Assembly (NCBI GenBank): GCA_035938875.1
Contig: DASZGL010000095.1
Span: forward strand, 1-64,000
Source: DASZGL01 sp035938875
GTDB taxonomy: Bacteria; Chloroflexota; Dormibacteria; Aeolococcales; Aeolococcaceae
Direction of reading: 5' to 3'
DNA length: 64,000 bases
Shown here: positions 8,254 to 18,400 of the stretch, piece after piece
Layout: each line of letters starts with the position of its first letter
How positions within the stretch are numbered: position 1 is the first letter of the stretch
Program-made: the position numbers and the translations under genes
The notes under the pieces: model-generated
Told to the model about the DNA's origin: nothing
Databases searched by the model: none
The model's input: the letters and a program-made list of their open reading frames with translations, nothing else

Positions 8254-9810
8254 GGTGCCGCCCTGGCCGCGGGTGCGTTGCTCCGCACCATCGGCCTGAT
8301 GCACGACGGCCTCAACAGTGACGAGGCCGTGTACTCGGGTCAGGCGGCGGCTCTGGCCGGCGACGAGCTCTCGGGACGGCTGTTCGGGGCGTTCCGCGCG
8401 CATCCGCTATTTGGGCAGCTGACGCTATCGGTCGTCTACCGGGTGACGGGGCTCGGCGACACCCCCCCGAGGGTGGTCGCGGTCATCACAGGCCTGCTCC
8501 TCGCATGCGTCATCGCCGCCCTCGCCTACACGCTGCTCGGCCGTGCCGGCGGCGCGTTGGCCTTCGTCATCGTGTGCCTGTCGCCGTACTGCCTGGTCAT
8601 TTCGCGGCAGTTCCTGCTCGATGGCCCCATGGCGCTGCTGGGGGCGATCAGCCTGCTGCTGATGGTGCTGTACCTGCGCCGGCGCAGCACGCGGTTCCTC
8701 TACGCCGCGGTGATAACCGCGGGACTGGCACTGGTGACCAAGGAGCCGGCATTGCTCCTGGTCCCGGCGATCATCACCACCGCGTTCGTTGCCCGCCGAA
8801 CCACCCGCGTGACCTGGCGGGAGGCTCTCATCTGCGTGGCGCTCTATGTCGTGGCAGTCGCGCCCCTGCCGCTCTCGGTGATCGTCGCCGGCGGCAGCCA
8901 GACCACTCATCAGTTCCTCGTCTGGCAGCTCTTCCGTCCTGCCAATCACACCGCCGCGTTCTATCTGACCACCGTCGCGCCTGCCATCGGTCTTCCGGTG
9001 GTCTTGCTGGCGGCCCTCGGACTGGTGGTGGCCATCCGCCGTCATCGACCCGAGGACGTGGCGGTGGTGTCCTTCCTGCTCTACCCGCTCGCGTTCTTCG
9101 AGCTATGGCCCGTCAAGGGGTACGAGTACCTGCTGATCCTCATGCCCTCGATCACCGTGCTGTCGGTTCAGGGACTCCTCGTGCTCGGCGAGGTGGTGGC
9201 CACTGTGCCCAGCCGCTTGGCCAAACGTGCGGAGCGGCATGCGGAGCGGCACTGGACGTCGGCGTCGCGCGCAGCGCTGGCAACCATGGTGGTCACCGTC
9301 CTGGCGCTCGGCGCACCCAGCGTGATACGCCACCAGAGCATCGCAATAGCAGCGACGGACAGCGGGGACGACGCGCCTGTTTCCGCCCCATCCAACTATC
9401 TCGCCGGGACGGGCGGCCTTCAAGGCGCTCGCGAGGTCGGCGCCTGGATGGTCGCCAACACCCCTGACGACACCGTGGTTCTCACCATCGGACCGACGTT
9501 CGCCAACGTGGTCCAGTTCTACGGCCGGCGGCACGCGCTGGCGCTGAGCGTGAGCCCCAACCCGCTACACCGCAACCCCACGTACCAGTTCGTCGACAAC
9601 CCCGACAAGCTGATCCGCACCAACCAGGTCCGCTACCTGGTCTGGGACGCGTACTCGGCGTCGAGGTCGTCCTTCTTCTCCAAGCACCTCTTGGACCTCG
9701 TCAAGAAGTTCCACGGGGCGGTTGCCTACGAGCAGGACGTGAACGTCGAACGCACGTCCGGCCACGTGACCAGCGAGAAGCTCGTGGTCGTGTACGCGGT
9801 GTATCCATGA
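8023..9810 (+). CDS. GT39-like membrane glycosyltransferase (ArnT/PMT type)
   Basis: 595 residues from ATG 8023; ATG 8146 (second duplication unit) is an equally good start and would give 554. After the duplicated N-terminus a membrane segment leads to GLNSDEAVYSGQAAAL, where the D-E pair fits the first-loop acidic motif of GT-C enzymes that use polyprenyl-phosphate sugars. About ten further hydrophobic segments follow, with RQFLLDGPMALLG and KGYEYLLILMPS in family-typical positions. The C-terminal 130 residues look extracytoplasmic. The likely reaction is transfer of a lipid-linked sugar to a protein or glycan acceptor outside the membrane; donor and acceptor are unknown. It overlaps both neighbours. 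Confidence 0.8.
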   Translation: MRLRRPGRPASARTTGVSMAVRTNLRAVRATISGVLGRVRGMRLRRPGGPAGAPATAMSIAARANLIASPAVVRVVFGAALAAGALLRTIGLMHDGLNSDEAVYSGQAAALAGDELSGRLFGAFRAHPLFGQLTLSVVYRVTGLGDTPPRVVAVITGLLLACVIAALAYTLLGRAGGALAFVIVCLSPYCLVISRQFLLDGPMALLGAISLLLMVLYLRRRSTRFLYAAVITAGLALVTKEPALLLVPAIITTAFVARRTTRVTWREALICVALYVVAVAPLPLSVIVAGGSQTTHQFLVWQLFRPANHTAAFYLTTVAPAIGLPVVLLAALGLVVAIRRHRPEDVAVVSFLLYPLAFFELWPVKGYEYLLILMPSITVLSVQGLLVLGEVVATVPSRLAKRAERHAERHWTSASRAALATMVVTVLALGAPSVIRHQSIAIAATDSGDDAPVSAPSNYLAGTGGLQGAREVGAWMVANTPDDTVVLTIGPTFANVVQFYGRRHALALSVSPNPLHRNPTYQFVDNPDKLIRTNQVRYLVWDAYSASRSSFFSKHLLDLVKKFHGAVAYEQDVNVERTSGHVTSEKLVVVYAVYP

Positions 9811-11213
9811 GAAAGCACCGTCTCGTTCTGCTGGCGGCGATCGCGGGCGTGGCTGTCAGCGTGCAGACCGCGCAGGCTGCAGCGCCCAAGCCGCATCCAC
9901 ACCGCCCGCCGCCCGCGGCAAAACCACCGTCGGGAGGCGCCCAGCCGTCGACCGCCGGTCCGGTCGTCATTGCCAACAACGCGTCCAACATGATCAAGCA
10001 CGTCTTCGTGATCGTTCAGGAAGGCCACACCTTCGATAACTACTTCGCGAACTATCCAGGCGCGGAACCGCTCCCGGCCGGTGTGACGTCGCCAGTGCTG
10101 ACCTCGCCGCGGGCGCCGGCGCTGCCCGCCAACGTCGTGGCGGCGCAGACGGCCGTCGACGGCGGGAAGATGGACGGCTTCACCGCCGATCCCAGCCTGG
10201 CCGTGAGCCCCCAGGCGCACTTCGACCAGAGCCAGGTCTCCGACTACTGGACGCTGGCGTCGAAGGGCGTGCTCATGGACCACTTCTTTTCCGCCGCGCT
10301 GGGTGGAAGCGTGCCCAACCACCTCTACCTGTTCACCGGGCAGTCGGTGACGCCGAGTCAGCTCACCAGCCCAGCCGGCCTGACGATCCCGAGCATCGCC
10401 GACCGGCTCACCGCGGCCGGGGTGAGCTGGCGCGTTTACACCGAGTCGGTCAAGAACCAGCCCAGCCTGTCGACGTACACCTACCACTCCCCAACGTCGA
10501 CCGAGCGTTCGGCGGCCCTCGCGCGGCTGCCGCTGCTGACTCTGCCGAGCGTCGTCGACAACCCGGCGAGCTTCGCCAACATTCAGGATCGCACCCACCT
10601 GTTCACCGACGTGGCCGCCAACAAGGCCGCGAGCGTCTCCTTCATCCTTCCTGAAGGCGACTCGGAGCGGGCCCCCGGGAGCATCAGCGACGGCCAGGAC
10701 CGCGTGGTCGGGGTCGTCAACGCGATCGCCTCCAGCCCGGAGTGGTCGTCGTCGGCCATCATCATCACCTGGTCTGACTGGGGTGGGTGGTATGACCACG
10801 TGGCACCCCCGAAGGTCGACGCCGACGGCGAAGGCCTCCGGGTGCCCACCATCGTGCTGTCGCCCTACGCGCGCGCCGGCACCGTCGACCACACGGTCGC
10901 CGACACCACCTCGATCCTGAGCCTCATCGAGTCGCTGCACGGGCTGCGGCCGCTGTCGACCCGTGACCAGAAGGCCTCCAACCTGCTGAGCACCTTCAAC
11001 TTCTCCGCTGCGCCCCTCAGTCCCATTCGCGTCGGCCAGAACGCCGCCACGCCGATCACCGTGTCGGCGTCGACCAGGAACCGGTTGCTGGGCGTCTACG
11101 GGACGATCGTGGGACTTCTGTTGGTCGCTGTGGTGCTGCTGGTCCTTCTCCCCAAGCAGGGGGCGATGCTGCTGGCCGCGATCCCGAGGCGCCGGAGGAG
11201 GGTGGCATCGTGA
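9807..11213 (+). CDS. Secreted, C-terminally anchored phosphoesterase (phospholipase C/acid phosphatase family)
   Basis: 468 residues. A signal peptide (about 1-25, ending VQTAQAAA) and a Pro-rich linker precede a phosphoesterase domain starting HVFVIVQEGHTFDNYF (66-81). In PLC/AcpA enzymes the motif is ENRSFDH; here E73 is kept but Asn is replaced by Gly and Arg-Ser by His-Thr, so metal binding may differ. WSDWGGWYDHVAPP and LRVPTIVLSPYAR are typical of the family. A hydrophobic helix near 430-450 followed by RRRRR would anchor it with the enzyme outside. Likely substrates are phosphodiesters of a surface polymer or lipid. ATGA overlap with the GT39 gene and GTGA overlap with the next gene place it in one transcript. 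Confidence 0.78.
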   Translation: MRKHRLVLLAAIAGVAVSVQTAQAAAPKPHPHRPPPAAKPPSGGAQPSTAGPVVIANNASNMIKHVFVIVQEGHTFDNYFANYPGAEPLPAGVTSPVLTSPRAPALPANVVAAQTAVDGGKMDGFTADPSLAVSPQAHFDQSQVSDYWTLASKGVLMDHFFSAALGGSVPNHLYLFTGQSVTPSQLTSPAGLTIPSIADRLTAAGVSWRVYTESVKNQPSLSTYTYHSPTSTERSAALARLPLLTLPSVVDNPASFANIQDRTHLFTDVAANKAASVSFILPEGDSERAPGSISDGQDRVVGVVNAIASSPEWSSSAIIITWSDWGGWYDHVAPPKVDADGEGLRVPTIVLSPYARAGTVDHTVADTTSILSLIESLHGLRPLSTRDQKASNLLSTFNFSAAPLSPIRVGQNAATPITVSASTRNRLLGVYGTIVGLLLVAVVLLVLLPKQGAMLLAAIPRRRRRVAS

Positions 11214-12832
11214 CCTGGCGCCGTCGTCTTGCCACCCTTGCCGTTCTCTTCGCCGTGCTCGGCGCCGCGCTGATGCCGGTCACCGCGCTCGGCGCCGTCA
11301 AGAAAGCACCAACAAAGAGACCGCACATCAGTCTGCCCTATATCCCGTCGAGCCTGGGTATCTCGACCTCGGGCACGGTGGTCAAGGGCCAGCAGGCCCA
11401 GCTGAACATCCACCTCGCGACCGCGCGCGGGCCGGTGTCGCGTGCGACCGTCCACGTCTTCATCAACGGCGCCCACGCCTTCGGCATGAAGACGAACGCC
11501 TTCGGCAACGCGACGTACAAATTCCACCGGCAGATGGCGCCGGGCAGCTACACCATTCTCGTCGTGTACAGGGGGAGCCACCCAAAGGGGGCTCAGCCTG
11601 CCCAAGCCAGCGCCACGCTGACGATCCTGCCAGCGAACGCCACCGTTCTGACGATTTCACCGCTGTCTTCGATCACCACCGGACAGGAGGCCAAAGTCAC
11701 GGTGACGCTCGCTGACGCAAGCGGAAACCCGTTGGGGCACAAGGCCGTCCACCTGTCAGTGAACGGACAGCCGAAGACCGTGCTCGACACCGCCGCCGAC
11801 GGGACGGCGACGTACCGGTTCAGCCGTGCGACACCGGCGGGGGCCTACGCCCTGAGTGCCGACTTCAAGGGCATCCGCCCGCACGGCCTGCTCCCCAGCA
11901 CTGCCCAGACGACGCTCAACATCATGCCGATGAGCCTCACGATCCAGACCCTTCCCGCGGTGCTCGGCGCCGGCGTCACGGTGGACGGCGTTGCCATGAA
12001 GACCGACAGCAACGGCAAGGTCGTCGTGCCGATCGGCACCATCGGCAACCACAGCTTCACCGTCGCCGCGCCGGCACCGAGCCCGGATGCGCAGGTGTCG
12101 TTCGCCCACTGGTCTGACGGGACGACGGCAACGCAAAAGACCATCCACATGTTCGGCAGCCAGACCGAGTTCGCGGTGTTCAGCGTCAAGACCTTCACGC
12201 ACCTCAACTTCGTCGCAGCGGACGGCTCGGCGATCTCCCCGGCGTCGGTGCGCAATCTGGTCATCAGCGGGCCCGATGGCACCAGCCAGAACCTGGATGG
12301 CCAGACCGACGTGTGGCTCGCTCTCCCGGTTCCGCCGCGCGACCTCACCAGCGCCGGCGCGAAGCATCCGAGGTTCACGACCAAGAGCGCCTACGTCAAC
12401 GGGATCAACGTGCTCAACGGCGGGAGCAATGGGTTCACCCCCATCGCCGGCGCCTCGTGGAACATCACACTCGGGCTTTACACACTCGACGTCAATATCC
12501 AGCACGTCATCCCGGGACGGTCGCTCGGAGGCACCGTCCAGGTGGTGGAGGCGAACGGGTGGACAGCGGAATACCAGCTCGGCAACGATGGTCGTGCCAA
12601 GCTGCGCGGGCTGCCGCGCGGCAACTACACGGTGACCATTCTCAAGGGCGGGTTCGCCTCGTCCACGCCCATCGCCCTGTCGCGAAGCCAGCCGGTCAAC
12701 ATGAAGCTGATCGACAGGCTCGACCTCGTGATCATCTGCCTCATCGCGATATTGATTCTGCTGGCTGTGCTGGCACGCCCCATCTATCGCCGCACGTCCT
12801 TGGCCGCGCGGAGGGCCGCCGCCCGACGATGA
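11210..12832 (+). CDS. Exported Ig-like domain protein with C-terminal membrane anchor
   Basis: 540 residues from GTG, coupled to the phosphoesterase by a 4-base overlap. Signal peptide about residues 1-28 (LPVTALGAV region). Two Ig-like/invasin-type repeats occupy about 48-142 and 143-236, each with VKGQQAQLNIHL or TGQEAKVTVTL and a GxATYxF strand. A second beta-rich region (240-480) ends in a carboxypeptidase-regulatory-like segment (AKLRGLPRGNYTVTILKGGF). A membrane helix VIICLIAILILLAVLA and a basic tail close the protein. It looks like a structural or scaffold partner for the enzymes encoded on either side; no catalytic motif is visible. Confidence 0.72.
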   Translation: MTWRRRLATLAVLFAVLGAALMPVTALGAVKKAPTKRPHISLPYIPSSLGISTSGTVVKGQQAQLNIHLATARGPVSRATVHVFINGAHAFGMKTNAFGNATYKFHRQMAPGSYTILVVYRGSHPKGAQPAQASATLTILPANATVLTISPLSSITTGQEAKVTVTLADASGNPLGHKAVHLSVNGQPKTVLDTAADGTATYRFSRATPAGAYALSADFKGIRPHGLLPSTAQTTLNIMPMSLTIQTLPAVLGAGVTVDGVAMKTDSNGKVVVPIGTIGNHSFTVAAPAPSPDAQVSFAHWSDGTTATQKTIHMFGSQTEFAVFSVKTFTHLNFVAADGSAISPASVRNLVISGPDGTSQNLDGQTDVWLALPVPPRDLTSAGAKHPRFTTKSAYVNGINVLNGGSNGFTPIAGASWNITLGLYTLDVNIQHVIPGRSLGGTVQVVEANGWTAEYQLGNDGRAKLRGLPRGNYTVTILKGGFASSTPIALSRSQPVNMKLIDRLDLVIICLIAILILLAVLARPIYRRTSLAARRAAARR

Positions 12833-12878
12833 CGGGCGTGGTGACGCGGACGCGGCGCGACGGCGCTAGGCGGCATCC

Positions 12879-14096
12879 ATGAGGGTCTCCCCCACTCGGC
12901 TTGCGATCGCGGGCGCCGTGGCCGTGATCATCATCGTCGGCAGCGTGGGCGGTTTCGCGCTGGCCCGCAGTCATGGGTCGTCGGGGTCAACCGCGACCAA
13001 CGCCCCGCCATCCCCGGTCGGCGCGTCTCCCACGCCGACGTCGCCGGCCTCGAGCTCCAGTCCGACGGCGTCGACGCCGCAGGGACCGCCGGTTACCGAC
13101 GCCCGCGGCGTGTACATCCACTACTACCTCTTCTGGTCGGCGCAGCACTGGCGTGACCGCCTTGGGGCGAACTATCCGACGAACGCCTCGCCTCCTCCGC
13201 TGCCGGGCGCCATGGACGGCAGTGGCTGCAATCCCAGCGTCAACTACAGCGGGGCGCAGATCGTCGACGTGCCCAGCGAGGGGCTGTATGACCAGGACCA
13301 GGGCGCCGGCTTCGACACCCACATCGCCGCCGCCGTGAAGGCTGGGATCAGCGGCTTCCTGGTGAGCTGGATCGGGACCGGCACGACCGGGCAGGCCCCA
13401 GAGCAGTTCGGCTACAACCAGCGCCTCGACCTGCTCGTGCAAAGGGTGGACGCCTACAACGCCGCGCATCAGTCCCACTTCCGACTGGGGCTGGCGTTCG
13501 CGTCCTTCGGCGACTACTCGCGCCCCGCCGACCAGATCATCAACGACCTCGACTACTTCCGGTCGCGGTACGCGGCAGACCCGGCGTTCGCCGACGCCTA
13601 TTCGAGCAAGCCGCTGGTCATGTGGCTGGACAGCCGCAAGTACGTCGTCGACACCGTCCGCCAGGTGAGCGCCGCGGAGCAGCCGCATCTCTACCTCGTC
13701 GGTGATGAGACGTCCGCGTCCTGGCCCCGCGACGCGGCGTACCTGGATGCGTCGAGCTACTACTGGTCGTCGGAGAACCCCGCGACCAACAGCCGCGCGC
13801 AGCGGGAGGTCGACGCCCTCGGGAGCGAGGTCCGCGGTGCCGGAAAGCGCTGGTTCGCCCCGTTCATCGCAGGCTACAACCGACAGCTGAGCGGGGGTTC
13901 CTGCGTGCCGCGCAACGGCCTGAGCACGCTGCGCAGCATCTGGTCGACCAATTTGACCAGCAGGCCCGACGGCTGGTTCGGGATCAGCTGGAACGAGTTT
14001 GTCGAGAACACCTACCTCCAGCCCAGCGTCGCCTATGGGACGACGTACCTTGACGAGGTCGCGCGCCTGGTCAAGGCGTGGCGCGCAGGAGCGTGA
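12879..14096 (+). CDS. Secreted GH99-like/GH71-like glycosidase, second paralogue
   Basis: 405 residues from ATG 12879, 46 bases after the Ig-like gene. An N-terminal membrane segment (LAIAGAVAVIIIVGSVGGFAL) is followed by a Ser/Thr/Pro linker to about residue 65. The domain opens with GVYIHYYLFWSAQHW and contains GFLVSWIGTG and PLVMWLDS strands, ending GISWNEFVENTYLQPS with W371-N372-E373 and E376 matching the terminal acidic motif of GH99/GH71-type barrels. It differs considerably from the protein at 3099, sharing the architecture (anchor, linker, barrel, W-x-E ending) more than sequence. Probably an external glycan hydrolase or binding protein. Confidence 0.7.
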   Translation: MRVSPTRLAIAGAVAVIIIVGSVGGFALARSHGSSGSTATNAPPSPVGASPTPTSPASSSSPTASTPQGPPVTDARGVYIHYYLFWSAQHWRDRLGANYPTNASPPPLPGAMDGSGCNPSVNYSGAQIVDVPSEGLYDQDQGAGFDTHIAAAVKAGISGFLVSWIGTGTTGQAPEQFGYNQRLDLLVQRVDAYNAAHQSHFRLGLAFASFGDYSRPADQIINDLDYFRSRYAADPAFADAYSSKPLVMWLDSRKYVVDTVRQVSAAEQPHLYLVGDETSASWPRDAAYLDASSYYWSSENPATNSRAQREVDALGSEVRGAGKRWFAPFIAGYNRQLSGGSCVPRNGLSTLRSIWSTNLTSRPDGWFGISWNEFVENTYLQPSVAYGTTYLDEVARLVKAWRAGA

Positions 14097-14191
14097 ACCG
14101 GCTCACACGCCTAACCGCAAGAAAGAAACCACGCCGCTCGTCGAACAAGCAGTTACCCTCATCGCGATCAGCAGCCGACAGGTGAGGTGGC

Positions 14192-15316
14192 ATGTCCTCG
14201 TGGTTCAAGGGGCTGGCAGCGCATCCCGGCCTCGTCTTGTCGTTGGCTTTCCTGTTCGCCGCCCCTAGCGCGCTGGCGTACGTCGCCACCGAGAAGCACT
14301 GGATCGGCGGCGGCGGGACCGCGGATGCACCCCCGACGGTCACGTCGACATCGTCTAGCCAAAGGCCGACGATAGCGCTCGCGACGACGCCGAGCCCCCC
14401 GCCGAAGCCCACTCCGAATCCGACTCACGCCAGCACGCCCACCGCGACGCCTGTTAAACCCGCAGCCCCGCCGGCCAAGGCGCAGCAGCCGCCGCCGCCG
14501 CCGCCCCCGCCGCCGCCCTCGAGCAACGGCGCCCACGTCATGGTGATCCTTGAAGAGAATCGCGAATACAACTCAGTGATCGGCGCGGCGGACGCGCCGT
14601 ACATCAACTCGCTGGCTCAACAGTACGTGTTGTCGACCAACTGGTTCGGGGTGCACCATCCCTCCCTGCCCAACTACCTGGCGCTGATCTCCGGGTCGAC
14701 CCAGGGCATCAACGATGACGGGACGGGATACGTCTTCAACGGCACCAACCTCGCCGACCAGTTGAGCAACGCGGGCATCAGCTGGAAGGCGTACATGGAG
14801 GACATGCCGTCGCCGTGTGACAACACCGGCGGCACCGCCGGCTACGCCAAGAAGCACGACCCCTTCATGTACTTCTCCGACATCACCAGCAACCCGGCGC
14901 GTTGCAACCGCGTGGTTCCCTTCACACAGTTCAACTCCGACCTCACCAGCAACACCGCGCCCAACTTCATGTGGGTCACGCCCAACCTCTGCAACGACGG
15001 CCATGACTGCGGCAACAACGTCGTCGACGGCTGGCTGCAAAGCGAGATGGCCGTGATTCAGGGCTCGCAGTGGTACGCCCAGGGCGGGAAGGTGATCATC
15101 ACCTACGACGAAGGTGACACCGGCGGCGGTCTCAACGGGACCGATGGCGGTCACATCGTCACCATCACGGTCAGCAACGCCAACAAGGGTCACGGTCAAA
15201 ACGCGGCCTCGGGTGACCACTACGGCACCCTGCGAGCCATCGAAGAAGCCTACGGCCTAGGCCTCCTGGCTGGCGCTGCTGACGCCAGGAACGGTGACCT
15301 GCGCACCACCTTCTGA
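14192..15316 (+). CDS. Secreted phosphoesterase/acid phosphatase-like protein with Pro-rich stalk
   Basis: 374 residues from ATG with GGTGAGGTGG upstream. A signal anchor (about 10-30) and a Thr/Pro stalk ending in a run of prolines (about residues 97-109) precede the catalytic domain. HVMVILEENREYNSVIG (115-131) keeps the E-N pair (E122, N123) of the phosphoesterase family; HPSLPNYLALISGST, VIITYDEGD, DGGHIVTI and GDHYGTLRAIEEAYGL are the remaining hallmark blocks. Unlike the copy at 9807 its metal motif is intact. Closest described activities are acid phosphatase and phospholipase C. It follows the GH99-like gene by 95 bases, so the two probably act on the same external material. Confidence 0.82.
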   Translation: MSSWFKGLAAHPGLVLSLAFLFAAPSALAYVATEKHWIGGGGTADAPPTVTSTSSSQRPTIALATTPSPPPKPTPNPTHASTPTATPVKPAAPPAKAQQPPPPPPPPPPSSNGAHVMVILEENREYNSVIGAADAPYINSLAQQYVLSTNWFGVHHPSLPNYLALISGSTQGINDDGTGYVFNGTNLADQLSNAGISWKAYMEDMPSPCDNTGGTAGYAKKHDPFMYFSDITSNPARCNRVVPFTQFNSDLTSNTAPNFMWVTPNLCNDGHDCGNNVVDGWLQSEMAVIQGSQWYAQGGKVIITYDEGDTGGGLNGTDGGHIVTITVSNANKGHGQNAASGDHYGTLRAIEEAYGLGLLAGAADARNGDLRTTF

Positions 15317-15423
15317 GGCTCTGGCCCGGTCGGAGCGATGCTGTCGACCACGCCTGCAACTGCCCGTACCATGGGTGCTGCCGCCCGGATCGAGGCCCGG
15401 GCGATCCCTGAGGGGGAGCTCCG

Positions 15424-18400
15424 GTGTCGGGGGAGCCATTCGTGGACTCCGTCAGCTATTCGACCGGCGATCCACAGACTCGCACTGCGCGGACGGATCC
15501 CGCTGAGCTCCGCGGCCGGCTAGCCCAGGCGCCCTTCGTCGGCCGCGATCGCGAGATGAGCCAGGGGCTGGCCATCCTCGATGACGTGCAGGCCGGGCGC
15601 GGGCGGCTTCTCCTCCTTGCCGGTGAGCCGGGGATCGGCAAGACTCGAATGGCCGACGAGCTTTCGGCCCGCGCCGAGGAACGGGGCGTCCAGGTGGTCT
15701 GGGGTCGGTGCTGGGAAGCAGGGGGTGCCCCGGCTTACTGGCCGTGGGTCCAGTCACTGCGCACGCTGATTCGTGCTCTCGATGCTCAGACAATCGAGGC
15801 GCAGTTGGGGCCAGGAGCGGCTGATATTGCACAGCTGCTTCCCGAGATCCGTGCGACGCTTGCGCACTTGCCGCCTCTGCCCACCTTGGACCCGGAGGCG
15901 GCTCGATTCCGCCTCTTCGATGCGGTGACCAGCTTCCTGAAGAAGATGGCTACATCACGTCCGGTCATGGTCATCCTGGATGACCTTCAAGTTGCCGACA
16001 CGCCGTCCCTCCTGCTGCTCCGCTTCGTTGCCCGCCAGCTCGGCAGCGACCGCATCCTGGTGGTCGGAACCTATCGTGACATCGACCTCGACGCCGACCA
16101 TCCCCTCGCCACCACGCTGTTGGAGCTGACCCGCGAGCAGGCCGTGCACCGCGTCACCCTTCGTGGCCTGGCCGCGGCGGACGCGGCGCGCTTCATCAAC
16201 GCTGCCGCGGGAGTGACCCCACAAGAGAACCTGGTACGGAGAGTGCTCGACGAGACGGAAGGAAACCCCCTCTTCCTGGGAGAGGTCGTCCGTCTACTGC
16301 AGGACGAAGGTCGGCTGCACGAAGGGGCGAGTGACGCCGGGCCACGGCTGGCGATGCCTCGAAGCATGAGGGAGGTCATCGGAAGGCGTCTCACACCTCT
16401 CTCAGGCGGGTGCTTGCAGACGCTGACCCTGGCTTCCGTCCTCGGACGCGAGTTCAATCTCGTCGCATTGAGCCGCCTGGCTGAGAGTTCGCTTGACGAC
16501 ATTCTCCAGTCCCTCGACGAGGCCTTCGTCGCGCGGGTGATCACGGATGTCCCGGGCAGCAAAGGTCGGCTGCGCTTCTCCCACGTTCTCATTCGCGAGA
16601 GCCTGCACGACGCCATCGCACGAGCGCGGCTGATGCAACTGCACGATCGGGCCGGACACGTCTTGGAAGCGCTCTACGAGGACGACCCGGAGCCGCACCT
16701 GGCCGAGCTCGCTCACCACTTCTTCGAAGGCGCTCCATCAGGCGACGTCGAGAAGGCGGTCATGTACGCACGCAGGGCCGGCGACAACGCGGTCTCGCTT
16801 CTCGCCTACGAAGAAGCCGTACGCCTGTATCAGATGGCCCTCCAGGTGCTCGAGCTGACTCATCCAAAGAGTCGTGAGGAGCAATGCGAGGTGATGCTGG
16901 CGCTGGGCGACGCCCAGTCGCGAGCAGGCGACGAGGCCGGATCCAAGCTCACCTTCCTCCACGCTGCCGACCTCAGTCGGAGCCTGGGACTTGGGAATCA
17001 TCTAGCCCGAGCCGCACTCGGCTACGGAGGGAGAGGAGTCGTCTGGGAACGTGCCGGCGGTGATCCGCACATCATTCCTTTGCTGCAAGACGCCCTCGCG
17101 GCGATCGGTGACGGCGACAGCGTGCTCCAGGCCAGGATGCTCGCCCGACTCGCGGGCGCAATGCGGGACGATCCGTCCCCCGAACCGAGGGAGTCACTGA
17201 GCAAGCGGGCCGTGGATGTCGCCCGACGGCTCCAGGACCCCGCGACCCTTGCCTTCACCCTGGAAGGGATGTTCGGGGCGCTGTGGAAGCCGGACACCGC
17301 GCACGAACGTCTGGCGATCGCCAGCGAGCAGATCGCAGCAGGCCAGGAGGCGCGGGACAGTGAGCGGGTCCTGTCCGGTCACATGCTCCGGGCCTGTGCA
17401 TTCCTCGAGCTCGGGGACACGTCGTCGATGGACCAGGAGTTCGACGCGATGGACCGCATCGCGGACGAGTTGCGCGAGCCGGCCAAGATGTGGCTGGCGG
17501 CAGCCTGGCGGTGCTTACTGGCGCTGTTCCAGGGCAGGTTCGATGACGCTGAACTGCTTGTCTCAGCGGCATTTCACGTCGGCGAACGGTCGTATCGATC
17601 CTATGCGGTTGCAGCCGACACCCTCTACCTGTTCCAGCTGCGCAAAGAACAGGGACGACTGGCAGAGATGGAAGAGCAAATCTCCGATGCTGCTCGACTG
17701 ATCACCTGGTATCCGATGTTTCGGTGTGCACTGGCCAACCTCCATTGCGAACTGGATCAGAAAGACCAAGCGCGAGCTGAACTCGAGGCGATGGCGGTGG
17801 GTGATTTCGCTTTCCTGCCCCGCGACAACGAGTGGTTGTTAGGAATGTCGTTGCTCAGCGAAGTCGTATGTAGCCTCGGGGACGCTGATCGAGCGACGTG
17901 TCTGTATCAGCAGTTGCTGCCCTACGCGGAGCTCAACGCGTTCGGGGCAATCGAGGGTTGCACCGGGTCAGTCTCCCGTTACTTGGGGTTGCTCGCGGCC
18001 GTGATGTCTCGTCTCGACGACGCAGCACGTCACCTCGAGTGGGCTATCGCGCAGAACGAGCGCATGGGTGCGCGGCCTTGGGTGGCCCACACGCAGCACG
18101 ACTTTGCCGTGATGCTCATGACGAGACACGCACCGGGAGACACCGAGCGGGCGATCGACCTCCTCACCGCGGCGCTGCGGACGTGCGATGAGCTAGGGAT
18201 GCCGGCGCTCGGTGAGAAGGTCACGGTCGCTCTTGGCCGTCCGACGGTCACAACATCTCCCGCAGAGATGAATGCCACAACTGTTGCGGCCGTCGCACCG
18301 CCGACCTCGGTCTGCGAGCCATCACGCGCGGCGGCCGCAGAACGCGTTGCCGCCGAGGACGGAACGTTCCGTCGGGAAGGTGAGTACTGGTCGATCGGCT

